Source of the DNA: Usnea hakonensis
Taxonomy: Eukaryota; Ascomycota; Lecanoromycetes; Lecanorales; Parmeliaceae
Length of the DNA: 64,000 nucleotides
Assembly (NCBI GenBank): GCA_013423325.1
Contig: BLJB01000013.1
Location: forward strand, 62,001 to 126,000
Direction of reading: 5' to 3'
Numbering within the stretch: position 1 is the first letter of the stretch; every line of letters begins with the position of its first letter. Position numbers and translations under genes: made by a program. The notes below the pieces were generated by a model. The model saw only the letters and a list, made by a program, of their open reading frames with translations. It made no database searches and was not told where the DNA came from. This document shows positions 10,703 through 22,505 of the stretch, one piece after another.

Positions 10703-12617
10703 TATATACTGGAGGGATAATTGTGGCCGGTAGCAAACTGTCTGAGGGGATTGTTTATTGTTGCGCGCTTATTTGGTTGAAAGCTGTTATCACGGGTATG
10801 AGTCAACGACAGTCCCCATTGATGCAGCTCCATTTTACTTGCGTTAAGAGTATGAGCGGCTTGTTGCTTTTGCAAAGCTCAAGAGCTGGCACTGCACAGA
10901 GCTACCGGTGCCCGGAATGTGTGTAACCGCGGCTTTTGTTGATAATCTTGTTGAGAAGAGTGGGGAATCAATTACTTTAGGTAGAAAGAATAATACACCA
11001 ATAGGGCGACTATAACCCTATTGCCGCACTGGCCCAGCAAAGAGAGCTATTGCCTGTGTAGCTGCACCGGAGTAGCAGATCGTGTTGCGTCGATGGGCTT
11101 CAGATGGAGGCGTTTGCGGATCCGACTCTACTGCAGTTAGACTAACCCAAGTAGGCTAGGATGGTTTGTATAGGTACCTTGGACTTGTTACTTCCTTCGC
11201 TGCCAACTTGCTTTGGATAACATTCCAATCCACACTGTCTGACAATCTACTACACTGGCAAATGATTCTAGGCATACGCATCATTCAGCTCTATGAGGCA
11301 CTGCGTTTGACAACCCCCGAAAATAGCACCATTCCCACTCCTACAAAACTCTCAGATCTAACCCAGAAGACGTTTTTCCCAAACCTTCCCTGTTTGTGTC
11401 TCCTTATTTGCAAGTGAAAACACGTATCACTGGAAAGATAACTCCCAGCTCAAACATTGCAACAGAAATCAGTCCAATATAAGTGACACTGACACGATTC
11501 CACAATGGAGAATTCTGAAACAACATACTTCAATCGGTACAATGGCATTCTTAGAACAAAGGCGGAGCCTCTTGTACCGCAGTGGCCATGTCAGGAGGTC
11601 ATTGAAGATACACATTTTGTACAGTGTATTTTTTGAGTATCTTGGCCCATGCCAAAGTGCGCATGACGACTAGAACGAGCTACTAGCTTACTGCAATATT
11701 CTGCTTGCTTCCAAACACTTTCCTGGAACATGCTCAGGTGCTCACCGGAACAACAGTATTGACAGGGACTGTCAGACTTCGAGGAACTTCGTCGCTTGAA
11801 TCTGGCTAGACTTATCGGCTTTTCAGGATAGGTCCCATACTTTTACGTTCTTGAACTATATTTAAGTCTAGCCAACAACGAGCTGCCACCCTGGCTTAGC
11901 AATCTCGATGGTGAAAACTAGCATCACTTGACATCTATGCTGCTACAAGTACCTTAGCCTATGAGATGGCTAGCGAAAATTGAGGTGAGGCCCGACAATT
12001 GTGCAGATGAGTGAAGCAGCGACTGAAATCAACGACTTAATACGTAATATAGAACATGTTGTTTTAGATCGATGAAAATAGCTGGCTGTCTCTATACACT
12101 TCTCATACTACTGTGAGTACAGCACCTTATCGCTCATAGCCGGAATCTTTATCGCCTTCATGCGAACAGAATTGTGTCGAGGCTGGTGGCAGATGGGACT
12201 AGAGGTAGATAAAACAGTCCAGGGTCTCCGTTGCTGAGAAATATCTGAGTAGCAAGAATGAATTATGATGGGGAGAGGGTATCGGGTCTCCCAGTCAAGA
12301 ACGGAGATCGCAACCTAATAGTTGACGAAGAGACCGAGACCTCGTCAATGTTGGCCCTCGAGGCGAAATGAGCTATTCTTGGACAGAAGCCGCATTGGCA
12401 ACGACATCAAGAAGGTTGCCATTGTCGAATCGAAGCTCGATTACTTTCGACTGGCCGTGCGGTATGTAGCGTCGACAATATCACGGCGGTTCCATGGGAC
12501 TATCGTAAAGCCCATAAACTATGCTGCAATGCTACCGTAAGACTGGCAGTCGGCTCGATTCCTAGCAGATCCCGTATTGCTTTACGCTCTTTCCACCAAT
12601 GCTTCCTTGTCGTTCCA
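10703..12617. other. 1.9 kb intergenic region, no supported gene
   Basis: Upstream of the SRPK start and downstream of the TmpA-like stop. A 7-bp perfect stem (AATAGGG/CCCTATT) sits at 11000-11022. A coding-like frame at 12322-12540 (+) is reported as a finding. I see no tRNA A/B box pair or transposon end. Confidence 0.4.
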
Positions 12618-14345
12618 TCATGAGTCCCAGATTGGTCCATAAGCCGGTATACCTCTGCTTTCCAAGCCATAGACGAGCCTTGACGTCAGGGAAGGATTCG
12701 AGATAACGAAAACGCTCTCGGCCTTTGTCTCCAAGTACAGATGATAAGTCAGTGCTACTACATCCGGGCGTCCGGAAGCTCGTGTATCAATGATCATGGC
12801 CTCAGGATCCGCTTTTGCGACTGCACGCATGACATCCTCCCCATATGTCTGAATTGGACTGGGGGTAGACCACAACAAGCGGCACGGCATTGGATGGGAT
12901 GTTAAAAAAGACAGACATGGACCGATGCCAGACCCCGTTGCCACGAGTACGATCCGTCTGAAGACCGTAGCCATCCGTAGGACCCCGGTAACGGGAATAC
13001 CACGAATCCAATAAGAATGTGCGGGCTCCATAATCTGCTTTTTTGTCCAATCGCCATTGTCAGATACAATAAGGGAAAACGACGAACCATCAGCATCCGG
13101 GATGGTTGCAAAGGCATGCCACTCCTTCATTGGATTGTGAGTGATGCGCAACCCAATAACATTGCCGATATTTTTGTAAGAGTACTTGAAGTGAATGCGG
13201 ACCGCATGCCTAGACAAGACCTCTGGAAAGGCTTCAACTTTTCGGAGTCGTACCCATGGCAGTATGATAAAAAATGTAACGACGAGCAGGAACCAGAACG
13301 CTGGAGCTTGGATGACTAACAATCCGAAACCATCTGCTCCGGGTTCTTTTGACTCCGCGTGCAATACAAGAAGGATCTCGACCCAAAATAATGCAACAGC
13401 AGCCCAGCCTCCGAAACGATGCACAGCCTCGAATGTGTTATGCGAAAATATTCGAAGCTTCGGAATCGCAAAGATGCAAAGTGCGAGGAACAGCACTAGC
13501 AGGATGTATGTAATAGCGATAACCGCAGGCTCCTTAAAGTCTCCGTCCGTATATCGTCTAGTGACTAATGCTGAGTACAAGATGAACCATGCCACTGCAG
13601 AGACGGCACAACCGGTATGCACGCCCCCAAAGTGATACAGTTTGGAAACCACACGGCGGAACCGTAAAGGCATCCATAGGGGGGTCCAACAGAAGATGCT
13701 GTACAGAGAGTTGATGACATATTCCTGTCTGATCAGGATCGCACCCATGACGTTGGCTGCGATAGCGGTGGCCAGGTTACCTAACGGTGGGCCGAATGGG
13801 TGCGAGTGCCTGTGCATGACAACCTCGATAACAATGGCAATCATATTGCCTATGAATACAACGGAAAAAAGTCGCTGATACACTGCTAGAAGCTTATAGC
13901 GCAACCCTCTAAGAAATTTGCGATTGTGTGGCAGATTCGGCAATTGGTCCGGAGGATTTGAAATCTTGTAGGATTCCACTGTGTCTGAACCTCTCCTCAA
14001 CATAACCAACGCATCCGACTTCTCATAGTCGTGCGCTCCAAGTTGTTGCTGAACCAAGACCGGGGCGACGATGCCCTTTTCCAGATCATCAGAAGACGGA
14101 CCATGCGAGCCAAATGATTGTCCCAGGGTTTCCTCAGTTGGGTACCCCAAGTCGACGGCTTTCTGGAGTGTAAGGTCTTCTAGCCGGAATGACCCATCTC
14201 TCGCAGTGAAGACAGAGGCAGTAGACTCTGCCGGAGAGCCCTGGGCTGTGGATGCGTTTGCGAAATCGACATCGCGTAGGCCGGGGAAGAATGATGAAGG
14301 GAATGTTAACGAAGGCTCTTGATCCCCCTTCTCGAGTCCCGACAT
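12618..14345 (-). CDS. tmpA: TmpA-like integral membrane flavoprotein
   Basis: One uninterrupted frame of 575 residues, the only intronless complete gene here. The first 140 residues are cytosolic and low in structure. From about residue 150, several hydrophobic segments form a multi-spanning membrane domain with His residues placed as in ferric-reductase-like proteins (VMHRHSHPF, YHFGGVHTG, FEAVHRFGGW). The C-terminal third resembles an FAD/NAD(P)H-binding reductase, with VLVATGSGIGPCLSFL as the nucleotide motif. This matches TmpA of Aspergillus nidulans, a membrane oxidoreductase involved in an early signal for conidiation, and similar C-terminal parts of some adenylate-forming enzymes. The role in this organism is inferred. 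A 4.9 kb gene-poor region lies upstream. Confidence 0.8.
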   Translation of the reverse strand: MSGLEKGDQEPSLTFPSSFFPGLRDVDFANASTAQGSPAESTASVFTARDGSFRLEDLTLQKAVDLGYPTEETLGQSFGSHGPSSDDLEKGIVAPVLVQQQLGAHDYEKSDALVMLRRGSDTVESYKISNPPDQLPNLPHNRKFLRGLRYKLLAVYQRLFSVVFIGNMIAIVIEVVMHRHSHPFGPPLGNLATAIAANVMGAILIRQEYVINSLYSIFCWTPLWMPLRFRRVVSKLYHFGGVHTGCAVSAVAWFILYSALVTRRYTDGDFKEPAVIAITYILLVLFLALCIFAIPKLRIFSHNTFEAVHRFGGWAAVALFWVEILLVLHAESKEPGADGFGLLVIQAPAFWFLLVVTFFIILPWVRLRKVEAFPEVLSRHAVRIHFKYSYKNIGNVIGLRITHNPMKEWHAFATIPDADGSSFSLIVSDNGDWTKKQIMEPAHSYWIRGIPVTGVLRMATVFRRIVLVATGSGIGPCLSFLTSHPMPCRLLWSTPSPIQTYGEDVMRAVAKADPEAMIIDTRASGRPDVVALTYHLYLETKAESVFVISNPSLTSRLVYGLESRGIPAYGPIWDS

Positions 14346-17300
14346 TTTTTTCGCTCGCGATCATGTAGGGGATGAAGTAAAGACGAAAGAAGTACAAGCG
14401 TGAGGAGTTTTGGGTAGGAGTAATTTCTTGAAAGAAAACGATCTCAAAGTAGGAAGAGTTCTCAGATATGTGTCAAGAGGGTGGCGCACAAGAAAAAGGC
14501 GAAAGCACATGAAAGCGATTATCAGGGGTAGAGACCTTGCCATTGGGTTACTTATGCCCGATCCGTGGCAGTTGCTTCCTAGACCAGAGAAAGGATAAAG
14601 TGTAGCAGTGAAGGAGTGCCGCGAAGCCTTGTAGCATCGCTTGGGGGGCGGCACAGGAGGCTGACAAAGAGTAATGCTGAGTAGGTAGCAGAGAGACGGC
14701 TCCTTCGGGGTGTCAGCTGGAAAGAGAATGGCCCTATAGAAAGATGGAAAGAAGCGAGTAGGTCCCTGATGGATGGTTTTGGTAGTTCGACTGGAATAAT
14801 GGAAGACACGCTAAAAGATGCACTATTCTTCGAATTTGTTCGGGCGTGAATCCTTGTGAGACTTCAGTCACTGGGGACAAAATTGATGCTGATTGCTGAT
14901 TATACCAAGACAATCAGTATGACCAAGTTTCGGGGCCAAAACAATGATCAAAAGGTATGTCATTACTATGAAAGGGAAGGTGGCATCAGGTGGTAGCGTT
15001 TCCAGAATTCAGGCTGGCGAAACAAAGTATAAAGACGAGGGGAACTTCTAGCGAATACTTTAGGTAAATAGGACGGACAATGACTCCGGATTATGAATTT
15101 TCTTCCTTCCTCACCGCAGAGAGAATACCTTAATTCTTCTTTGGCTCTTTGAGTCCCTTGTCCTTGGCTGGCCGCCTTCAAAGCTCATTGCTCCTTAAAG
15201 ACCAGAGGGTAAAGAGGTTGGCAACGTCATCAGGAAACCACTGTACAACATAATTTGATGGTCTGGTGTTGAATGGCCTTAATCCCATTCATGCCGGAGG
15301 ATTACAATGACCACCAAGAGGCGGAAACGGAGACATAAATTTTAACCTGTTCAGGCAACTGGCTTGCGGTGAAGGGATAGGTAAAGGGTGGGTCGAGACC
15401 GACCTGACGTCTTAGTCTCCGGTAAAGGGCGCGAATGCGATGACCCACAATAGAGGAGTTGGGTGCTCTGGACGACCCTGCATTATCTGCGCACATGCAA
15501 GCCTTAACGGCGCCTTATGTGGCTGCATAAAGGCACAATCCCCATGTCTGATCCACAAATGGACCATTGCATAAGAGTAAATACGGCACTTGATATATAC
15601 GAGTGTTCGTTATTGTCAAAGCCTGGGCCGAGGCTGCTATGGACGAACTCGCTCTTGTCCCTTTGAAGGATCTGGCATCCATTCTTAGATCCGGCCCACA
15701 CGCGAGAAAGACCACGCTTAATGTGGTCGTCAGCTACTACTATGTCATAACTAGGTAGATCCATCCTTTGTCAGGAGCACCCTCGGTTTTTCGAGCGCAT
15801 GGTGACAGAACTTGGCGCACGCTTTTCGTTGGCCTTCTGGCTGAAGTCTAAAAATGATTTTGTTGGACTCGTCCGAAGTGCAACAAGTGGATGACGCACA
15901 CGTTAGGGTGAATTAGTCGTGTACGTCAAAAGAGTCTGTGACCTATCCGATGCGCTCTCCTTGGTTTCAGTGGGGGAAAGAGTGAATCGATTGACGATGA
16001 GAAGGTCTCTCAGATTTGCGTCCATTGCCGCATCTGGATCTGACTCAGACGCCTTGGCCGGCAAAGAATGAATCTTAAGATCTCGCCTCAGTTTTAATGT
16101 GGCTGCGTCTGACCACCAAATGGAAGTAGCTCAGTTCGCAGAAAGTCGGCCGAGTGAGGTTGCAGGCTTGGCGTCCGCGGCTTCCCTCGGATCCGTCATA
16201 AGCTTACCTAGTCGTGACACCGGAAAAGCCATAAGAAGGGGGATGCCTTCACCGCGCGGCCAGTCTTGTCCGCTGTGAGTCGATGACAAGTACGCCGCAT
16301 TCGGAGAGACTTCTGATACTCTTCAGATGGATGGTCCATTGACGGCTCAAGCGACATCTGATTCATCTCTGGTACCGTAGCAGCGCGATCAGTAATCGGC
16401 TGGTGTGCGTGGTGCTGACAATTGTCGTGGAAGATTGATTGCCTTTGGTGTGTCCACGATGGAATTTGGGATTCAGGAGTCAGGAATAAGACTCTGACAA
16501 GACTGCCAATACCAATGAGCAGCCAAGGTATTTTATTTTCGTGATAGTCCATGAATGAGGACTGGAGGGACAAAGTTGGCTTTGCTTGTCAAACTTTGTT
16601 TGGATTGTATTTTCGTATTTTCGGAGGCTGTAACATCTCTCGCGCTAGGGCTGCGAGTCTGCGATTTATAATGTCTGTACGAATCCCGATTACTGTTCGC
16701 TCGGCATCTATCATCTCGAACATTGTGTGGGAGAACGGGTACCTGCTTGATCGAATCATGAATGCGTTGCGCAAGGCTCTTAGCATGATGCAGAATCATT
16801 CGAATGACACATAGCTTCCAAATGCCATGATTCATATGCAATGCATGATGCAAGTCTTGGGATGACTCAAGTGCCTTACTCTACAAGTGACAGTCAACAG
16901 GACTAGAGCGTTGGTATGATTGGTTGAGTGTAAAATATAAAAATAAATATAAATATAATCAAGTAGTATTATTATAATACAGAAGAATCAATCCGAAGGC
17001 GATCTGGAAGACACTAGAAGGAGTGCGCAAGCTGCAGCGCCCAGAGGCCGAGACCCGACATCATCAGTACTCGTACATTACATTATTATTCTCCAAATGA
17101 TTACTTACTTACCTACTTTACACATTTCTACTCTACTCTAAACACACCCGTGAAGTGGTCGAGGTGTAGACAGATCCATATAAAGAGTGGCAGATTAAGT
17201 ATACCGTACTTCACCAAACCATCTATCGCTTTCAACCCTTCAGCTCTCTCATTCCCCCCTCTGAGTAGTTCAGACCTTTGTAGCTAGATCCCCTCCGTCA

Positions 17301-17748
17301 GAACGTGGTGCTTTACCTATATTAGCAGCCTCATCGGGCGAGACCCCTTGTAGTACGAGATATTTTCTTGTCGGATAGCGGGAAGAAGCTCCATCATCCG
17401 TCCATGTTTCTATGTCAACGTAGCGCCTTTTCCTTTTCTCTGCAAAATTTTCTACCCTTTAATACATCCTCCAATTTATTGTCAGGAGCGTGTAGGAGGT
17501 AGAGCTCCTACGGGCAATGCTCAAGCTTCAGGTAGACATCTTCAGCAGTGTAGGCAAGTGAACGTCATGAATGGTTCCAACACAGTTATATTATCCATAT
17601 GTAGCGATATTAGGCATTAAACAACAGTCTGGCCAAATGGGTTGCTACAAATAATTACAAAGCTTATGGAAGCAGGGAAGTTCTTCGCATCTCTCCTGAC
17701 ATCCAAACGATTCCCAGAAGTGGCATCGTCAAAGCCACTGCTCCTCTA

Positions 17749-18090
17749 TCAACTGAACCGCATACTCGGGCTCACCCTCGGACTCACGGACCTTCCCACC
17801 GCTGGTGCCCCTGGGTTTTGATACTTATTCCCGAAAGGTGCCGCGCAAAGTGAGTGCGCAGCTGGGGCGCGACGCCTACTTTGCTCTCCACGGAAGAAGT
17901 GGTACACACAATGTTGTGGACGTATGAGAAGCAACCCTATGCTACAACAGATCAAGGCCATGCCGAATGGGACAATTGCACGTGCGTTGGCAGTCCATGT
18001 TCCCTCTTTTGAGCATGATGATGAGCCATGAGATATGTCTTGGGAATATGCACTCTTCAGACCTATGTCAAGGCTCGCTTCACCTTTTCG
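17749..18090 (-). CDS. Possible exon of a small single-pass membrane protein (uncertain)
   Basis: On the minus strand a frame open for about 110 codons reads a soluble stretch (SAYSQDISHGSSSCSKEG), then a 19-21-residue hydrophobic segment (AIVPFGMALICCSIGLLLI), then a basic stop-transfer tail (RGEQSRRR). That is the order of a type I membrane protein. The 5' end is unclear: an AAG acceptor may lie near 18091, and no convincing first exon with a signal peptide was found. The 3' end is also uncertain, because a different frame downstream gives an acidic tail ending at about 17736. I do not recognise the family. It could be chance. Confidence 0.25.
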   Translation of the reverse strand, partial: RKGEASLDIGLKSAYSQDISHGSSSCSKEGTWTANARAIVPFGMALICCSIGLLLIRPQHCVYHFFRGEQSRRRAPAAHSLCAAPFGNKYQNPGAPAVGRSVSPRVSPSMRFS

Positions 18091-18761
18091 AAAAAAAGTA
18101 AGAATGACTCAGAACTCACAATCAGGGCACACGAGCGAAGAAGGAGATAGAGTCTATCATTAGCATGCGTAAGACTAGCGATTACCGCAGTAAGTGTAGG
18201 AGGGGAGGCGCAATTCTAACCACTTCAGCGTGTATGAGCAAGTCAACAAAGATGGTGCAATCCAGGAGACAGGCGACGAGAGAGCACACGGGTATCGCTG
18301 CATGAGTTTATGAACCTGAGGGAACTTGACACTTTTCAACGGACGGACGAGTAGCCTTTTCTAGAGCCAGTTTCACAGTCGACAGCAGTCAGGTGCTGGA
18401 CACACAGCGTGGTCGCCAATTCGGATGTGTGTGCTCGTGTTTGACTTGACAGATATCATTTTGTTGACTGGGGGAAAATGTCACGTGTTCTGGGCAGTGA
18501 TGTAGATGACAGCTGGTTGGTACAGACAGGAGATAGCCAAGCGATGACCGTCCAGTCAATTCGTACCCAGCATGATTAAGGTGAAAGAAGGTAGATAGAA
18601 GAGAAATGGATGAAGTAGGTACTCGTACGTACGAGTTGAGGCTACGCGAAGGCACTTGCGTAGGGCTGACTAGTAAGGATTGAGGAATGAAGGTCGAGGA
18701 TGACGTATTATTATTTTAAGGGTCTTGAACTAGTGCCCGTGTGGGCGTTCTCAGTCTCTGG

Positions 18762-18836
18762 AGTACCGTAAAGTACCGTACCTACCTACTCACCTTACTC
18801 TACTACCTTACCATACCTTACCTTACTTTACTTTAC
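18762..18836. repeat. Degenerate TACC/CTTAC-rich tract
   Basis: About 75 bp built almost wholly from TACCGTA, CCTACC, CTTAC and CCTTAC units on the + strand, with only T/A/C in most of its length. Similar but shorter tracts occur in other gaps in this window. Confidence 0.7.
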
Positions 18837-19239
18837 AATGCTCCACTCACGAATATACTGTTGAGTATACTCGGACAAGAAAAGAAGAAAACAATAAAAC
18901 AGCATCAGGAAGTCTCAATCACTCCTTAAGGGAAATTGAGTACTCGCACCTATCCTCCTACTTGTCGATTGCTTCGTTTGACATCACACCAATCTACCTA
19001 CCCACCTTTGCCCCAATTTCCCGCCTGGTCAGTCCTTTTCTTCACACCCATCCAGTCTTCCTACCTTGTTCTTCTGGTAATGCTGACTTGGGACTATTCC
19101 GTCCGTAGCGCTCAGCCTTCTGCCCTCCTCTTTCTATTCCCTTTTGCAACAAAGGTACAAAGTCCGAAGCCAGCTGGAATCATACGCATGGCCAGGGTCC
19201 AATAAGCAAGCATTCAGAGGCGCGGCGTGGCAACAAGTG

Positions 19240-21957
19240 ATGACGGCCGCTGCGACTCCCCGAGGCCCTTGGCCTCCCATGTCTCCTTCTCGCGCTCTCC
19301 CCATCGCTTCAACCACGCCTCTTGGCTATTCATCACGTACGCCTGGTTCCGTTGGCCAGCAGACACCTGCACGCACATCTAAAGCTTTATCTCCACGCGC
19401 CAAATGCGATCCTCGCTCTCCAAGTCCCAATTATTTTGAATTCGTCGCAGAATCCAGCAGCAATCCTCCCAACTTCAATGCTGGTGTCCACTCTAGAAAG
19501 AACTGGAGCCCGCCATCAGTCGATCCCAATTCCGTCACAACTGCATCTCCACCCCATTATTCTTCAGAATCGCAGCCACGGTTCGACGATTTTCGAACGC
19601 AGTCAGGGAACAACACATTCAAATTGAACGATGGGAGCTTTTCGCGCTCCCATGGAGACGTTGGCAGCACCCAACCATTGACACTTGAAAGCGTGCCGGA
19701 TCAGAGCCACAGAAGACGAGTTTCTTTCTCACCGCAGCAAACGTTGTTGGGAGTTGGGGCACCTTCGTCGAATGAAGAGACTATGGATATTGATGAGAGA
19801 CCGCCAAGGAACGTCCGTCAGCCACTTCCCAAAACTTCAGATACTCAAGCGGTGCCTTTTCTCAATCTTCCACGAATGCGGTCACCAGAAAATGCGCCAA
19901 TATCGGAAAATTCGAACGTACAAAAAAAAGAATTATCCAACATCGATGAAAGGCACCCTCGAAATTCTCTGCCTCATAATCGAGTCGAGCCTTTGGCACA
20001 TATTATTCAACGCTCCGAGACACTGCCTTCTTCAGTCAGTCGCGATAGCCCTACTATGATAGCGCCACAAGATATTGTTGATATTTTGAAAGGTCATCTT
20101 CCCGAGGACCTCCTGTTACTGGACCTGAGAGTGTTCCCGCAATACTCCAAGTCTCGAATAAGCGGTGCGATTAATCTTTGCATCCCTACTACACTACTGA
20201 AGAGATCGTCTTTTAACGTGCAGAAATTGTCGGAGACATTTACAAAGGAGAACGAGAAAGCCAAGTTCGCGCAGTGGAGAGATGCGAAATTCATCATTGT
20301 GTATGATACAAATTCGATGCAGCTGAAAGATGCTACATCATCTGTTAATACCTTGAAAAAGTTCACCAGCGACAATTGGCGAGGTGCTGCGCTCGTCATT
20401 CGTGGCGGATTTAACAATTTTGCTAAGATGTTTCCCGACCAAATTGATGACAGGCTAGCCAGTGAAATGGATGGAACAAATCCGAGGAAGCTCTCAATAG
20501 AACCACCTGACGCTGCCCCGGTTGCAGGAGGATGCATGTTGCCAAGCGCTCAAACTGCCGCGAATCCTTTCTTTGGTAACATCCGACAGAATATGGACTT
20601 GATTGGGGGTGTGGGTCAAATACCTCTCAAGCTGCCGGCAGATCTCAAGGGGACAGCCAGAACAGAGTTGCCAGCATGGCTGAGGCTGGCTGTGGATGAG
20701 GAAGACCAAGGCAAAGCTGTTGCTGAATGCTTTTACGGAATTGAAAAGGCTGAGCAGCAGCGAATGCAGAGGGCGCTGTCATGCAATGTGTCTTACGGCA
20801 CCCCAAATGCGCTCTCCCCGGAAGCTGTGCAAATTGCGGGAATCGAAAAGGGAACCAAGAACAGATATAAGGATATGCTACCATATGATCACTCGAGAGT
20901 GCGGTTGCAGGACGTGCAGTCCGGAGACTGCGACTATGTCAACGCAAGCCATATTAAAACCCAGCGGAGCAATAAGCACTACATTGCCTCTCAGGCTCCT
21001 GTTCCAGCAACGTTCAGCGTAAGCCTTGTACATTTCTACATTCTGTGGCTTCTATCGGCTAATAGCTCGCTCTAGGACTTCTGGCGTGTAATTTGGGAAC
21101 AAGACGCTCGCGTGGTAGTGATGCTGACTGCCGAAACGGAAGGGGGCCAGCGAAAATGCCATCCTTATTGGCCCACAGGCAACTATGGTCCTTTTAAAAT
21201 AAATTTACTTTCAGAGAGACACCTTCCAGTGAAATCGCCCAAAACCTCACCTGGCGGAATCTTCTCGTCGCCTCACGAATTAGAAGCCAGTGAAAGACCT
21301 GGCGTGGCTCGTCATCACTCGGCCAATTATAGCGCGCAAAACGCCCTCTTACCCCAGATCCTCGACACTGAAATCCCCCATGTTGTACTGCGCAAGCTCA
21401 GTCTCTCCCATACAGAGCGTCCTTTTGAGCCTCTCCGCGATATCACCCAACTCCAGTATTCCAACTGGCCGGACTTTGGCGCCCCAGCACATCCTGCCGA
21501 CGTCTTAGGATTAGTCGAGCATTGTAACTCTGTTGTACGCAGCTACGATTCAAGCAGCCCCAGCCGCGGGTCGGACGAGCCTGCCCGTGAGGGCGAGCGG
21601 CCAACCGTTGTGCACTGTAGCGCTGGGTGCGGCCGAACGGGAACCTTTTGTACTGTAGACAGCGTTGTGGACGAGTTAAAGGTGCAACGTCAAGCCCGCT
21701 TGAAGAAGCAGAAGGTCCCAGATCCAGACGACATGGATGTGGACGGGGGTGGAGTAGATGACTGGATGTTGAAAGACGACGAGGATTTAGTCGCCAAAAC
21801 AGTGAGCGACTTCCGCCTGCAGCGACTGAGCATGGTGCAAACCCTACGGCAGTTTGTGCTGTGCTATGAAGCTATCTTGGAGTGGATGGTGGGGGAAATG
21901 TCCGACAAAAGTAAGGGGCTGGGAACAGAAAACGAGAAGAGGAGCTGGTGTGGATAA
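19240..21957 (+). CDS. Protein-tyrosine phosphatase with N-terminal rhodanese-like domain (Pyp1/Pyp2-like)
   Basis: Two exons (19240-21018, 21076-21957; 57-bp intron) give 886 residues. The frame is open further upstream, but the first ATG is at 19240 (MTAAATPRGPW). Residues 1-275 are Ser/Pro-rich. About residues 280-410 form a rhodanese/Cdc25-like domain (DLLLLDLRVFPQYSKSRI, GAINLCIP), as in fission yeast Pyp1/Pyp2 and MAP-kinase phosphatases. The PTP domain follows, with NRYKDMLPYDHSRVRL, DYVNASHI, the WPDFG loop and the P-loop HCSAGCGRTGTF carrying the catalytic Cys and Arg. An acidic insert (DPDDMDVDGGG) follows the P-loop. Family knowledge suggests dephosphorylation of a stress MAP kinase; the substrate is inferred. 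Confidence 0.88.
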
Positions 21958-22505
21958 GGATGGTGCTAATGGTCGAAGCTGAGGTGCATAAAGAATGCGG
22001 AAGAAGCTGCCACCAGGAGGTGGCTTGGTAAGGGGTGGTGGGCAACAACGCTGGTGGAGATGGAGTCAGGGAACTCTAATTGGGGCAGCAACATTAAATA
22101 GTGATGCATACAGCAAGTCCTTCAGCATCTTTCCACAGTAATGCTCTTGAGAGCTTGGTCTTTGCTCTTATTAGAACAGCCTTAGAAAAACGTATATATA
22201 TCTTACATTAGTAGGAATCAATCGCTCCGTAGCCAGTGATGGCTGCGTAATCTGGTTCAACAGGCTTCTGCGTACAAATACGAATTTCTGCCAGACGCAG
22301 TCCTACAAGCACTCTTTGAATTCTGTACACGAGACCCATTCCTTGACCAACGAACACGTCGTAAGCACTGCAACACCATAATTGACCTTTTTTTCCAAGC
22401 GCCTCGCTCCAAAACGAATGGATTTACGCCGACAGCGGCCACAAGGTTTGAGATACGAGCATGCCTCACTCAAATTTACATAAAGTCTAGACAGCATATC
22501 GTGCC
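21958..22505. other. Gap between convergent phosphatase and antiporter genes
   Basis: About 550 bp; short minus-strand frames at 22257-22512 do not look coding. Probably two 3' UTRs. Confidence 0.4.

Larger units (their letters stand above)
14346..19239. other. 4.9 kb gene-poor region between divergent TmpA-like and phosphatase genes
   Basis: No gene is firmly supported. It contains an A/T-rich block (about 16926-16980), CTTAC/CTACC-rich tracts at 17101-17141 and 18762-18836, and a possible small membrane-protein exon at 17749-18090 (-), listed separately. Short open frames at 14361-14654, 15504-15764, 16208-16573 and 16533-16853 lack codon bias or recognisable motifs. Such long spaces in fungi often hold long 5' leaders and regulatory DNA. 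Confidence 0.4.

Noticed and set aside
19144..19239. Upstream extension of the phosphatase frame
   Set aside because: It begins with TTG; the first ATG in frame is at 19240.
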